A DNA stretch of 62,731 nt from Lachnospiraceae bacterium UBA7202 (GCA_002490705.1 DKUO01000011.1:1-62731); one strand, 5' to 3'; counted from the stretch's first letter, positions 18,070 to 27,966 are shown. Numbers and translations: made by a program. Notes: generated by a model from the sequence alone, not told the origin.

Positions 18070-20043
18070 ATGCAGGATGAGAAGATAACGGAAGAAAAAA
18101 CGCTGCAGCAAAAACCGGGACAGCAGGACGATATCCCGAAAAAGCTTTGGGCGGTATATGAGGAAGCTTTTTTTGCATTTCAGCCGGAGGAAAACCGCCG
18201 GTTTACCAGAAGTACGGAAAAGCAGTTGGCACAGCTGGAACGGCGGATCGCCCGCAAGAAAAAGCAGGAGAACCATCAGGTGCTGGCGGACATGAAGGAA
18301 TTACATAAAAAAGTGGCGCAGATCGGTTACACGGTGATTCTTAAGGATACCAAGTGGATGAAAAGATACCGCTATGTGGTGCGCCGCCTCGCCAGACTGG
18401 ATATCAGCTTCTTAAAGAGGATGGCGAATACGGCGGTGCCCGAGGATATCGCCGGAATGGAGAAGACCGCCGCGCTTCTTCGCATCAAGTCGCTTTACGA
18501 AATTTATAAAGATGATTATATGCAGTATTTGGTGGGACAGCGGATCGAGGAGCTGATGGAGGCGGAGCCGGAGAAGCAATACCCGGAGGCCAGAGGAATG
18601 AAGCGGCATTTTATCCTCCACGTGGGCCCCACCAACAGCGGCAAGACCTATGAGGCATTGCAGCGGTTAAAGCAGGCCTATCACGGCATCTATCTTGGCC
18701 CGCTGCGTCTTTTGGCGCTGGAGGTTTACGACCGTATGATGGCGGCAGGCATTCCATGCGATATGGTCACCGGGGAGGAGACCATCCGCACGCCGGGGAG
18801 CTTCGTGCAGGCCTCCACGGTGGAAATCATGGATATCAGGGAGTCTTATGACATTGCCGTGATCGACGAGGCGCAGATGATGGCGGACGAGAATCGTGGG
18901 AGTTTCTGGACCAGAGCCATTCTGGGTATCCGGGCGCAGGAGGTTCACGTGTGCTGTTCCGGCACGGCGGAGCAGATTTTGATTAAGATGCTGGAACGCT
19001 GTGGGGACGAATACGAAATTGTCCGCCATGAGCGGAATACGAAGCTTGTGTTTATCCCGGAGCGCTATGACATGTCCACGGATGTGGAACAGGGGGATGC
19101 GCTGATTGCCTTTTCCAAGAAAAATGTGCTCGCCATCGCGGCGGCGCTTGAAGGCCGCGGTATAAGGGCCAGTGTGATTTACGGCAATCTTCCGCCCCAG
19201 ACCAGACAGGAGCAGGTGCGCTTGTTTACGGAAGGGGTAAGCAAGGTGGTGGTGGCGACGGACGCCATCGGCATGGGTATTAATCTGCCGATCCGCAGAG
19301 TTGTTTTCATGAACACGACGAAGTTTGACGGTGTGGGAAAGAGAAGGCTTCTGGCGGAGGAGATCAGGCAGATTGCGGGCCGGGCGGGAAGGTATGGTTT
19401 TTACGATACCGGCTATGTACAGTCTGCGATGGATATGGAGTATGTGGGAAAGAAACTGGCGGAGCCCTTTTATCCGATCAGGAGGGCGAGGGTCGGCTTC
19501 CCTGAAATTTTACTTGACATTGACATAGAGCTGGATCAGATCATAGAGGCGTGGGAAAAGACGGGAAACCCGCCGATGTACGATAAGATTTCCATGAAGG
19601 AGAGTGTGGACAAATACCGGTATCTGCGGGACTATCGAAGGAAAATTTCCTATATGGAAGATCGCAAGCTTCTGCTTACCCTGATTACCTGTCCCTTTGA
19701 TGTGAAGGACAGGGAGGTGCTTAGATTGTGGCTGCATTACTGTGAGAAGCCGGAAAAACAGCAGAATTGTCCTATGCTTCCAAGGGATTTTTCCCTGGAG
19801 GGGCTGGAGTCCTATTACAAGCAGCTGGATCTTTACACACAGTTTTCCGCCAGAATGGATTGGGTGATCGACAAGGACGAGGTGGCGGCCAACAGGGAGT
19901 GGGCCCAGCATGAGATCGGGGAGCTTTTGAAGGACGATAAGGGGCAGTTTGAAAGAAAGTGCCGTATCTGCGGAAGACCTCTCGCATGGAATGCCGCGTA
20001 TCCGGTCTGTGACCGCTGTTATCGGAAGATGGGAAAGGAATAG
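18070..20043 (+). CDS. SUV3-like ATP-dependent RNA helicase
   Basis: 657-residue superfamily 2 helicase. Walker A HVGPTNSGKTYEAL (about 184), GPLRLLALEV (Ia), VTGEE (Ib), DEAQM Walker B, CSGTAEQ (motif III-like), VATDAIGMGINLPIRRV (V) and QIAGRAGR (VI). This set matches mitochondrial/bacterial SUV3 RNA helicases of the degradosome type. The N-terminal ~175 residues are a charged helical extension. The C-terminus ends in a four-cysteine zinc ribbon (CRICGRP...CDRCY), not usual in SUV3. First gene of a tight co-directional run; the phosphopantetheinyl transferase starts 2 nt after its stop. Expected to act on RNA in the cytoplasm; exact substrate unknown. Confidence 0.88.
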   Translation: MQDEKITEEKTLQQKPGQQDDIPKKLWAVYEEAFFAFQPEENRRFTRSTEKQLAQLERRIARKKKQENHQVLADMKELHKKVAQIGYTVILKDTKWMKRYRYVVRRLARLDISFLKRMANTAVPEDIAGMEKTAALLRIKSLYEIYKDDYMQYLVGQRIEELMEAEPEKQYPEARGMKRHFILHVGPTNSGKTYEALQRLKQAYHGIYLGPLRLLALEVYDRMMAAGIPCDMVTGEETIRTPGSFVQASTVEIMDIRESYDIAVIDEAQMMADENRGSFWTRAILGIRAQEVHVCCSGTAEQILIKMLERCGDEYEIVRHERNTKLVFIPERYDMSTDVEQGDALIAFSKKNVLAIAAALEGRGIRASVIYGNLPPQTRQEQVRLFTEGVSKVVVATDAIGMGINLPIRRVVFMNTTKFDGVGKRRLLAEEIRQIAGRAGRYGFYDTGYVQSAMDMEYVGKKLAEPFYPIRRARVGFPEILLDIDIELDQIIEAWEKTGNPPMYDKISMKESVDKYRYLRDYRRKISYMEDRKLLLTLITCPFDVKDREVLRLWLHYCEKPEKQQNCPMLPRDFSLEGLESYYKQLDLYTQFSARMDWVIDKDEVAANREWAQHEIGELLKDDKGQFERKCRICGRPLAWNAAYPVCDRCYRKMGKE

Positions 20044-20045
20044 CG

Positions 20046-20720
20046 ATGATCTGTACCTATTATGCGGATATCCGTTGCTTGGAGCGGGAGGCTCTGTTTC
20101 AGGAAAAGGTAAAGCAGCTCTCCCCCTACAGGCAGCAAAAAATTGCCATTTTGAGACATGAGAAAGATAAAAACAGAAGCCTTGGGGCGGGACTTCTTCT
20201 GGATCACGGCCTTGCCGTCTACGGCCTGCAGGAAAGAAGCGTAGAGTATGAGATCGGAGAGTGGGGAAAGCCCACTCTGAAATACCATCCGGAGATCTGC
20301 TTTTCCCTATCCCATTCCGGGGATTATGCCATCTGTACCATCGGGGACAGGCCGGTGGGAAATGATATTGAGTGTATCAAAGAAGGAAGGCTCAAGGTGG
20401 CGGACCGCTTTTTTGCGAAGGAAGAGCTTGACTGGCTTTACGAGGTCGGAACGCAGGATGAGAGAACGAAACGGATGTATCGGCTCTGGACTATGAAAGA
20501 GAGCTTTTTGAAGGTGATCGGAAGGGGAATGTCCCTGTCCTTAAAGGATTTCGTGATTCATATGGATGAGGAGTCGGGGCGGGCAAGGGTGAAACATTCC
20601 TTTGACGCAAAATACTATTATATGAGGGAATACCGGGAGATTGAAGGCTACTGTACGGCGGTCTGCGCGCAGGAGAGCGGGGACATGGCATACAGTATGA
20701 TTCCAGTCGTACTGTACTGA
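20046..20720 (+). CDS. Sfp-type 4'-phosphopantetheinyl transferase
   Basis: Transfers phosphopantetheine from CoA to carrier proteins. Shows FSLSHSGDYA, the Mg-binding GNDIE (Asp and Glu), and RLWTMKESFLKVIGRG, the Sfp-family W-x-x-K-E-A/S signature. 224 residues, normal for the two-half Sfp type. Starts 2 nt after the helicase gene and is probably cotranscribed. No NRPS/PKS or carrier protein lies in the window, so its client is elsewhere. Confidence 0.93.
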   Translation: MICTYYADIRCLEREALFQEKVKQLSPYRQQKIAILRHEKDKNRSLGAGLLLDHGLAVYGLQERSVEYEIGEWGKPTLKYHPEICFSLSHSGDYAICTIGDRPVGNDIECIKEGRLKVADRFFAKEELDWLYEVGTQDERTKRMYRLWTMKESFLKVIGRGMSLSLKDFVIHMDEESGRARVKHSFDAKYYYMREYREIEGYCTAVCAQESGDMAYSMIPVVLY

Positions 20721-20735
20721 AAGAGGGAATGGCGC

Positions 20736-21719
20736 ATGCGGAGGAAAAAGAGAATACGGGCTGTGGCGGTATGTCTTGCCGCGCTTTTTGCGGTGTATAC
20801 CGTGTTTGTCTATTTCCTGGTGAGCGCCTGTCTGGTGCCCTCCTTCATGGACCGGTTAAACGCCTTCGAGGATATTACGAGAAAGTGTTACAGCGAGCAG
20901 GTGCAGACGGAGGAACTGAAGGAGAACAGAAGCAAACTTCTTTTGGAGACGCAGGAGTGGCTGGAGACGGTCGGACGAAAGAAAGTACAGGTAGAGACGC
21001 AGGACGGCTACCTTCTGGTGGCGGAGGAGTTTCGGGCCGGAGAAGGAGAAAAATGGGCGCTTTTGCTGCACGGTTATACCGGCTGGAAGGAAGAAATGTA
21101 CCAGTTCGCCTACTGGTATTACAGCCAGGGCTATTCCGTGCTTGTGCCTGATCTGCGCTGTCAGGGAGAGAGCGAAGGGGATTTCATCGGCATGGGCTGG
21201 ACGGACCACTATGACTGCGAACTCTGGATTGCGCACATTCTGGAGCAGGCGCCGGAGGCGGAAATTGTGCTTCACGGGCAGTCCATGGGAGCGGCGACGG
21301 CCCTCATTATGGCCGGTTCGCCGGAGGTATCCGAACACATTGCGGCGGTGGTTTCTGACAGCGCGTACACGGAAGCCTATGAAATGTTTGGCGACAAGAT
21401 AACCGAGTGGTTTCATCTGCCTGCCGCGCCCTTTGTGGATTCTGCCTGCCTGATGCTCAGGCTCCGGGGCGGTTACAATCTGCGGGACGCCTCACCTCTT
21501 CGGGCCGTGGCGGGGAGCCGTGTTCCCACATTGTTTATTCACGGGAATGAGGACCGGATGATTGATGTCGGCATGTCTTATGAGCTGTATGAGGCGGCGT
21601 CCTGTGAAAAGGAGCTTTTTATCGTGGAAGGGGCGGGGCACGCCCAGGCGCAGGACAAGGACCCGGAGGCGTATTACGGGAGGATCGGCGCATTTTTGGA
21701 TCGTTATCTGAAGGGATAG
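20736..21719 (+). CDS. Membrane-anchored alpha/beta hydrolase
   Basis: 327 residues with an N-terminal signal anchor (about 8-30). Alpha/beta hydrolase core: oxyanion strand ALLLHGYTGWKEE, DLRCQGESEG, nucleophile elbow GQSMG (S183), the acid in HGNEDRMIDV and the catalytic His in EGAGHAQ. Belongs to the S33/YqkD-like lipase-peptidase group with the enzyme domain outside the membrane. Substrate cannot be told. Third gene of the helicase run. Confidence 0.9.
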   Translation: MRRKKRIRAVAVCLAALFAVYTVFVYFLVSACLVPSFMDRLNAFEDITRKCYSEQVQTEELKENRSKLLLETQEWLETVGRKKVQVETQDGYLLVAEEFRAGEGEKWALLLHGYTGWKEEMYQFAYWYYSQGYSVLVPDLRCQGESEGDFIGMGWTDHYDCELWIAHILEQAPEAEIVLHGQSMGAATALIMAGSPEVSEHIAAVVSDSAYTEAYEMFGDKITEWFHLPAAPFVDSACLMLRLRGGYNLRDASPLRAVAGSRVPTLFIHGNEDRMIDVGMSYELYEAASCEKELFIVEGAGHAQAQDKDPEAYYGRIGAFLDRYLKG

Positions 21720-21732
21720 AAAGGTGGTTTTT

Positions 21733-24648
21733 ATGGGTTTAAGAGCTGGAAAAATTCGGAAGGAAGTCGGGAAGGCGGCCGCCGTAACGCTTGCGGCAGT
21801 GCTGCTGTTTTTGTTTTTTGCCGGAACAGGAGAGGCGGATACAGTCTACGGGGCCGGGAAGCGGACGGTTCGGGTGAGCTTTTTTCCCATGGGCGGATAT
21901 CATGAGACGCTGGAGGACGGAAGCGTTTCCGGCATGGACGTGGAGTATTTGACGAATCTGTGTGATTATGTAAACTGGACTGTGGAGTATGTGCCCTGTG
22001 AAAGCTGGGACGAGGCCTTACATATGTTGGCTGATCGGGAAGTGGATCTGGTAGGATCCGCCCAATATTCCAAGGAGCGGGCGCAAGATTATCGTTACGC
22101 CGATCTGGCAAGCGGCTATACCTTCGGTGCGATTGCGGTGCAGGGGGACAGCCCCTTTGCCTATGAAGATTTTGAGGCCATGCGGGATATTACCTATGGC
22201 GTTGTCGGCACCTATGTGAGAAAGCAGGAGTTTTTTGAGTATCTGGAGGGGCACGGAGTCAAAAGCCCCAAGGTGCGCGAGTACGAAAACACGGCGGATT
22301 TGCAGGAGGCGCTTGCCACAGGCGAAATCGACGCGCTGGTGCATTCCCTCACGGAGATCAAGGAGGGACAGCGGGTGATTGGCCGTTTTGCGCCGATGCC
22401 TTTCTATTACATAACCTATCCCGGCAATGAGGAGCTTTTGCGGGAGTTAAATCAGGGGATTGCGGATTTGAAGATGAACCGCCCGGAGCTGGAAAACGAG
22501 CTGATGGTGAAATATTATGACAGCCGTCTGGATCATACGATTCTGCTCACCAGTGAGGAGAAGGATTACATTGAAAGGACAAAGACGCTGAAGGTGGGGT
22601 GTCTGGACGGTTATTATCCTTTTTCCTATATAGATGAGGAGGGAGAATACAGAGGACTTGTGCCGCAGATGCTGGAAGAAGTTTCCGTGAGTACAGGTTT
22701 TACTTTTGAATATCTTCAGGTGAAGGATTTGGAAGAGGCCAAACAGGATCTTGCGCTCGGCAGCATAGATATCATAGGATATTGCGGAGAGAGCGTGGGG
22801 AATATCAGGCAGCTGGGCGGCGCTTTGACGAAGATTTATGCAAAAGTGCCCCATGTGGTGGTGATGAAACGGGGCAGCAGGACGGAGGAACTGACCACGC
22901 TGGCAGTGGCGGGCGACAGTTTCTATGAGGAGGGCGGCATTCCTTATGCAGAGGGAGCGGAGCTTCTTATTTTAAAGGATCAGAGCGAATGTCTGGAGGC
23001 GGTGCGTTCGGGTAGAGCTTCGGCTGCGCTCTGTGACGGCTATATGGCCGAATATCTGATGGGTTCCCAGCTGGGCTACGGGCAGCTGGAAATTCACACG
23101 GTTTTAAGCGATGTTCATGATATCCGCATGGTGGTGCGGGATGATGAAGATTCGCCCCTCCTTGGCATTTTAAATAAAGAGCTTCTGGATATCACCGACA
23201 AGACAGTCAACGATTATATGTTACAGGACAATTTTTATTCCCGGATGAGCCTTGACAGCTTTGTCAGGGATCACAGTCTGGCCATTATTCTGATTCTGCT
23301 TCTGGTGGCTGCCCTCGTCATTTTGGTGATGTACCGTATGTTAAAAAACAGCAAACGGATACAGAAGCTGATGTACAAGGACACGGATTTCAATATCTGG
23401 AATCTGAACTATCTGAAATACCGGGCGTCCCTTAAGCTGGGAACGGACACGGGCAGAAAGTATGCCATCGTCTACACGGATATCTGCCAGTTTAAGAGCT
23501 ATAACGCCCTTTACGGGTGGAGCGCGGGCCAGCGGCTTTTAGAGCTCACCATCGAGGAGTTGTCTTCTGAGATTGACAGCGAGCGGGAGCTGTATGCCAG
23601 AAGCTACGGCAGCCACTTTGTACTCTTTGTCTGCTACGAGGATATGGCGCAGCTTGAGAGGCGTATGCAGGATATGGCGGATCGGATTTCTTCCTATATT
23701 TATGAGAAGGAAGAGATCCGTATGACGCAGGCCATGGGAATCTGCGAAATCGGACAGGGAGAGACGGATATTCAGCTGGCTTTGTCCTATGCGATTCAGA
23801 CGGTGGACCCGATCAAAAACAGCCGGAACAATGTGGTCCGGGTCTATGATGAAGAGATGCGCAAGAAGTTAAAAGAGCAGCAGGAGAGGGAAATGCTGTT
23901 AGATGCGGCGGATGTGCAGAAGGATTTCGTGGCATACTATCAGGCGAAGGTGGATATTCGCAGCGAGCGCGTGGTGGGAGCGGAGGCATTAGTCCGCTTT
24001 AAGGATCCGACGGACGGCGGCGCCATCCGCGCGCCCGGTTTTTTCGTCCCTTACTATGAGCAGACAGGCAGGATCATGGAGATTGATTTCTTTGTGATGG
24101 AGAGTGTCTGTAAGATGCTGCGCAGGCGGTTGGATCAGGGTCTTGCGGTAGTGCCGGTGTCCTGTAACTTTTCCAGATCCCATTTTGTGAGAGAGGAGTT
24201 CCCGGCGCATATCGAGGCCGTGATAGAGAAATATAGGATTCCCAAAGATCTGATCGAGGTGGAGATCACAGAGACGCTGGTGGTGGAAGAGATGCAGCAG
24301 CAGATGGTGAAGAAAAATGTGGATATTCTGAAGCAAAACGGCATTCATCTTTCCATCGACGACTTTGGCTCCGGTTATTCCTCGCTGGGCGTCTTTGAAC
24401 AGATTCCCGCGTCGGTGATCAAGCTGGACAGATCCTTCCTGCTGAACAATGAGAACAGGGACAGACAGGTACAAATTATGAAAAATATTGTCAATCTTGC
24501 CAGTGATCTGGAAGCGCAGGTCGTATGCGAGGGCGTGGAGACCGCGCAAGATACGGAACTAATGATGGAGATTGGAGCATACGTCGCACAGGGTTACCGC
24601 TATTGCAAGCCTGTGCCGGAGGAAGTGTTTGAGGATATGATTGTATGA
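21733..24648 (+). CDS. Tandem SBP_bac_3 sensor with degenerate GGDEF and active-looking EAL domain
   Basis: 971 residues. Signal anchor (about 10-30), two periplasmic-type SBP_bac_3 domains in tandem outside the membrane (about 45-260 and 285-500), a membrane helix (about 518-540), a GGDEF-fold domain whose signature is YGSHF so it cannot make c-di-GMP, and an EAL domain with EAL at 751-753, VEITETLV, DDFGSGYSSLG and VVCEGVET intact. Predicted c-di-GMP phosphodiesterase controlled by an external amino-acid-like ligand. The ATG at 21733 is preferred because AAAGGTGG is its ribosome site; the GTG at 21724 lies inside that site. The next gene overlaps its stop by 4 nt. Confidence 0.93.
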   Translation: MGLRAGKIRKEVGKAAAVTLAAVLLFLFFAGTGEADTVYGAGKRTVRVSFFPMGGYHETLEDGSVSGMDVEYLTNLCDYVNWTVEYVPCESWDEALHMLADREVDLVGSAQYSKERAQDYRYADLASGYTFGAIAVQGDSPFAYEDFEAMRDITYGVVGTYVRKQEFFEYLEGHGVKSPKVREYENTADLQEALATGEIDALVHSLTEIKEGQRVIGRFAPMPFYYITYPGNEELLRELNQGIADLKMNRPELENELMVKYYDSRLDHTILLTSEEKDYIERTKTLKVGCLDGYYPFSYIDEEGEYRGLVPQMLEEVSVSTGFTFEYLQVKDLEEAKQDLALGSIDIIGYCGESVGNIRQLGGALTKIYAKVPHVVVMKRGSRTEELTTLAVAGDSFYEEGGIPYAEGAELLILKDQSECLEAVRSGRASAALCDGYMAEYLMGSQLGYGQLEIHTVLSDVHDIRMVVRDDEDSPLLGILNKELLDITDKTVNDYMLQDNFYSRMSLDSFVRDHSLAIILILLLVAALVILVMYRMLKNSKRIQKLMYKDTDFNIWNLNYLKYRASLKLGTDTGRKYAIVYTDICQFKSYNALYGWSAGQRLLELTIEELSSEIDSERELYARSYGSHFVLFVCYEDMAQLERRMQDMADRISSYIYEKEEIRMTQAMGICEIGQGETDIQLALSYAIQTVDPIKNSRNNVVRVYDEEMRKKLKEQQEREMLLDAADVQKDFVAYYQAKVDIRSERVVGAEALVRFKDPTDGGAIRAPGFFVPYYEQTGRIMEIDFFVMESVCKMLRRRLDQGLAVVPVSCNFSRSHFVREEFPAHIEAVIEKYRIPKDLIEVEITETLVVEEMQQQMVKKNVDILKQNGIHLSIDDFGSGYSSLGVFEQIPASVIKLDRSFLLNNENRDRQVQIMKNIVNLASDLEAQVVCEGVETAQDTELMMEIGAYVAQGYRYCKPVPEEVFEDMIV

Positions 24649-25400
24649 GGAAGAAAGGTATGATCTGTCTGAGCATTCTGGCAGCGTTCTTGTGTTTTTT
24701 ATATTGCTTTATCGTGTTCCGCATCCGGTCAGGGAGCCGCTTTTATCTGATCTGGGGGCTGGGAGGATTGTTTTTTATCGGGCTGGCGTTGATGATAAAA
24801 TTTGACTTATGGAGTCAATTTCCGTTGCTATTGCGTCGGGTGATCTGCGGCGTCCTGTTTGTCGGCATACTGGCCTTTGTGGTGGCGGAGGGCTGTATCT
24901 TTGCCCATTACCGGGATGCAGGCCGGCCCGATCTGGACTATATCATTGTGCTGGGGGCGCAGATGAAACCGGCGGGGCCCAGCATTGTGCTTAAATTCCG
25001 GCTGGATGCGGCTTATGAGTATCTGGTGGAAAATGAGAATACGATTTGCGTGGTGTCCGGCGGGCAGGGGGCCAACGAGCCCTGCACGGAGGCGCAGGGA
25101 ATGTACGACTATCTGGTGGAGAAGGGGATCGCGCCGGAGCGGATTCTGATGGAGGACAAGTCCACGGATACCTCCGAGAATATTGCATTCAGCGCTGAGA
25201 TCATCGGCGGAACGGATTATGACGTGGGGATTGTCACCAACAATTTTCATGTGTTCCGGGGCATGATGCTTGCCAGACACGCCGGATTTGAGAACGCCTG
25301 CGGCATTTCCGCCAGATCGAATATCTATTTTCAGCCCAACAATCTGGTGCGGGAGTTCTTCGGGATTTTGAAGGATCTGGTGTGCGGGAATTTGTTATGA
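24645..25400 (+). CDS. YdcF/DUF218-family membrane protein
   Basis: 251 residues. Two to three N-terminal membrane helices (about 5-85) and then a DUF218 domain: YIIVLGAQM, CVVSGGQGANEP, AQGMYDYLVEKGIAPERI, DKSTDTSENIAFS and VTNNFHVFRGMMLAR. Members include YdcF, ElyC and SanA, linked to envelope integrity and lipid-carrier use; the reaction is not established. Start ATGA overlaps the stop of the EAL gene by 4 nt, so they are translationally coupled. Confidence 0.9.
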   Translation: MRKKGMICLSILAAFLCFLYCFIVFRIRSGSRFYLIWGLGGLFFIGLALMIKFDLWSQFPLLLRRVICGVLFVGILAFVVAEGCIFAHYRDAGRPDLDYIIVLGAQMKPAGPSIVLKFRLDAAYEYLVENENTICVVSGGQGANEPCTEAQGMYDYLVEKGIAPERILMEDKSTDTSENIAFSAEIIGGTDYDVGIVTNNFHVFRGMMLARHAGFENACGISARSNIYFQPNNLVREFFGILKDLVCGNLL

Positions 25401-25421
25401 TAATTCAGCCGGAAATGTCTC

Positions 25422-25451
25422 TTGACGGGCGAACGGAAATACAGTTAGAAT
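25422..25451 (+). promoter_or_regulatory. Sigma-A-type promoter for the TPR lipoprotein transcript
   Basis: TTGACG (25422-25427), an 18-bp spacer and TAGAAT (25446-25451), about 55 bp before the GTG start. Confidence 0.5.
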
Positions 25452-25506
25452 AAGACAGGTACAGATGAAAGCATCAAGGATAACAGGATCAGCTTGGAGA
25501 TAAAAA

Positions 25507-26568
25507 GTGGAGAAACAGAGGAGAAAAGGAAGGAAAAGAACAGGGCTTGCGGTGGCTGCGGTGTGCGTGCTTCTTGCAGGCTGCGGTGCGGATGCCGCCC
25601 CCAGTTACACCAAACAGGGAATGGAGGCTGTGGAGGCGCTTGACTATGAGAAGGCGCTTACCCTTTTCCAGACAGCGGAGGAAAACGGGGAGGAAACACG
25701 GCTTCTCTATCGGGGGATGGGGCTTGCCTATCTTGGAAAGACCGACTATGAGACGGCGATCGCCTATTTGGAAAAAGCGCTGCAGCTGGGAGACGGCAGG
25801 GTAGAGGATCTGGATTTTGATATCAATTACTACCTTGCCACGGCATATTATAGAAATGGGCAGATGCAGGAGGCGGTAGGCGTCTACGATGCGATTCTGG
25901 GACTTCGGCCGGAGGAGACGAACGCCTATTATCAGCGGGGCTGTGTAAAGCTGGCGGAGGGAGAATTTGACGCGGCGAAGGCGGATTTCGATACGGCGAT
26001 TACAAAGGAACCGAAGAATTACGACCGCATGATCCGCATTTACATGGTGCTGGAAGAGTACGGCTATAAGGATGCAGGGCTGGTTTATCTGCAAAATGCC
26101 ATGAAAGAGAATGAAAAATCGATCTCCGATTACGACATGGGACGAATCTGCTACTACATGGGAGATTATGAGAATGCCAGAGGGTTTCTGGAAAAACTCA
26201 AAACCACCACGGATTATGGCGCTGCACTTTATCTTGGCAGGACCTATGAGGCGCTGGGAGATTATAACTATGCGGCGAGCATATATGCGGGGTATGCGGA
26301 ATACGACCAGACGAAGGCGGAGATCTATAATCAGCTGGGCCTGTGTCGTATGCAGTTAAAAGAGTATGACGCTGCGCTTCTTGCCTTTCAGACGGGGATG
26401 AATATCGAGGGGAACGATATGATGCAGACCCTGAAATTCAACGAGGCGGTTACCTATGAGTATATGGGGGACTATAAGACGGCGGCGGCGCTGATGAACA
26501 GTTATCTGCGCAGCTATCCGGATGATGAGACAGCAAAGCGTGAATACGAGTTTTTGCAGACCAGATAA
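25507..26568 (+). CDS. TPR-repeat lipoprotein
   Basis: 353 residues. Basic N-terminus, hydrophobic stretch and lipobox LLAGC (Cys about 23) mark a lipoprotein anchored on the outer face of the membrane. The rest is about eight tetratricopeptide repeats (for example ALDYEKALTLFQTAEENG and TDYETAIAYLEKALQLG), a scaffold for protein contacts. GTG start with GGAG ten bases upstream. It precedes a Nudix-like gene and pyrF in the same direction and may share their transcript. Binding partner unknown. Confidence 0.87.
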   Translation: MEKQRRKGRKRTGLAVAAVCVLLAGCGADAAPSYTKQGMEAVEALDYEKALTLFQTAEENGEETRLLYRGMGLAYLGKTDYETAIAYLEKALQLGDGRVEDLDFDINYYLATAYYRNGQMQEAVGVYDAILGLRPEETNAYYQRGCVKLAEGEFDAAKADFDTAITKEPKNYDRMIRIYMVLEEYGYKDAGLVYLQNAMKENEKSISDYDMGRICYYMGDYENARGFLEKLKTTTDYGAALYLGRTYEALGDYNYAASIYAGYAEYDQTKAEIYNQLGLCRMQLKEYDAALLAFQTGMNIEGNDMMQTLKFNEAVTYEYMGDYKTAAALMNSYLRSYPDDETAKREYEFLQTR

Positions 26569-26597
26569 GGAATGTGAACTTGAAAGGAGGATATATT

Positions 26598-27002
26598 ATG
26601 AAGAATACTTACGTGCGTGTAAAGGGCATTATCAAAAAGGGGGATACCTATCTGCTGTTAAAGCGCTGGGTAGATGATCATATCCCCGAACCCTTTGTCT
26701 GGGAGTTTATCGACGCGGAGGTGCCCCACGGGGATGCACCCGATGATACCATGCTTTCCGCAATTACCGAGCTGCTTTCCGTCAACGGAAAAATTGAGAA
26801 GATCGAGTACACATGGTCTCAGCTTCTCGGCGAAACCCATTGCGTGGGCATTGCCTATATCTGCTCCATTCCGGAGGGCGAGGAGTCCCATATCGTTTTG
26901 CCGGAGGAGTACGGAAGCTATGAGTGGGTGAAGCGGAAAGATTTCCCGAAGTACATTGAGAATCAGTATGTGCTGCATGATTTGGAGGGTAAGAAACTGT
27001 GA
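26598..27002 (+). CDS. Nudix-fold protein with a degenerate Nudix box
   Basis: 134 residues. The start YVRVKGIIKKGDTYLLLKRW and the WEFIDAEVPHG region follow a Nudix hydrolase fold, but the expected G-x5-E-x7-REUXEE box is replaced (DAPDDTMLSAITELLS), with only scattered acids left. It may bind a nucleotide without hydrolysing it, or act as a regulator. The ATG at 26598 has a perfect AAAGGAGG; the GTG at 26574 would put that site inside the gene. Its last codons overlap the GTG start of pyrF by 4 nt, coupling the two. Confidence 0.65.
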   Translation: MKNTYVRVKGIIKKGDTYLLLKRWVDDHIPEPFVWEFIDAEVPHGDAPDDTMLSAITELLSVNGKIEKIEYTWSQLLGETHCVGIAYICSIPEGEESHIVLPEEYGSYEWVKRKDFPKYIENQYVLHDLEGKKL

Positions 27003-27946
27003 TTAATACACTGACAGAGAAGATAAAAAAGCTGGAGGCGCCGATTGTGGTCGGTCTGGATCCCACCATGAAGCTGGTGCCGGGGCATATCAAAAAACGG
27101 GCCTTTGCGGAGTACGGCGAGACTCTGAAAGGGGCTGCGGAGGCCATTCTTGCTTACAATAAAGGAATTGTAGATGCAGTCTGCGATCTGGTGCCGGCGG
27201 TGAAGCCCCAGATCGCCATGTATGAGCAGTTCGGCGTGGAGGGACTGATCGCTTTTCAGAAGACCGTCGCTTACTGTAAGGAAAAGGGGCTGGTGGTGAT
27301 CGGCGATATCAAACGCGGCGATATCGGGTCTACCTCCGAGGCTTACGCTGTAGGACATCTGGGACAGGTGCAGGTGGGCGATACGATGTGCCGTGGATTT
27401 GCCGAGGATTTTGCGACGGTGAACCCTTATCTCGGTTCCGATGGGGTACAGCCCTTCGTGAAAATTTGTAAAGAAGAGAAGAAGGGGATTTTCGTTCTGG
27501 TGAAGACGTCCAATCCCAGCAGCGGGGAGTTTCAGGACCGACTTGTGCTTCCCAAAGACAGCACGGAGGCGGAAAAGGCGAGACCGCTCTATGAGATCGT
27601 CGGCGAGAAGGTGGCCGAGTGGGCTGCCGACTGTATGGGCGAAGAGTACAGCTATATCGGCGCGGTGGTGGGCGCGACCTATCCTGAAATGGGAAAAATT
27701 CTCCGGCGTATTATGCCAAAGTCCTACATTCTGGTGCCGGGTTACGGCGCGCAGGGCGGCAAGGGAAAGGATTTAAAGCCCTTTTTCAATGAGGACGGGC
27801 TGGGAGCCATCGTCAATTCCTCCAGAGGAATCATTGCGGCATACCAGCAGGAGAAATATGCAAAGTACGGGGAAGAGAACTTTGCGGATGCGGCCCGGGC
27901 GGCGGTTCTTGATATGAAGGAAGATATTCGGACCGGTATTTCATAA
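26999..27946 (+). CDS. pyrF: Orotidine 5'-phosphate decarboxylase
   Basis: Last step of UMP synthesis (OMP to UMP plus CO2). 315 residues, the longer type-2 family. VVGLDPT near the start, catalytic GDIKRGDIGST segment, NPYLGSDGVQPF and LVPGYGAQGGKGKD phosphate-binding loop. GTG start overlaps the preceding Nudix-like gene (GTGA). Other pyrimidine genes are not nearby. Confidence 0.95.
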   Translation: MINTLTEKIKKLEAPIVVGLDPTMKLVPGHIKKRAFAEYGETLKGAAEAILAYNKGIVDAVCDLVPAVKPQIAMYEQFGVEGLIAFQKTVAYCKEKGLVVIGDIKRGDIGSTSEAYAVGHLGQVQVGDTMCRGFAEDFATVNPYLGSDGVQPFVKICKEEKKGIFVLVKTSNPSSGEFQDRLVLPKDSTEAEKARPLYEIVGEKVAEWAADCMGEEYSYIGAVVGATYPEMGKILRRIMPKSYILVPGYGAQGGKGKDLKPFFNEDGLGAIVNSSRGIIAAYQQEKYAKYGEENFADAARAAVLDMKEDIRTGIS

Positions 27947-27966
27947 CGTATATTCCGGCCAGAAAG

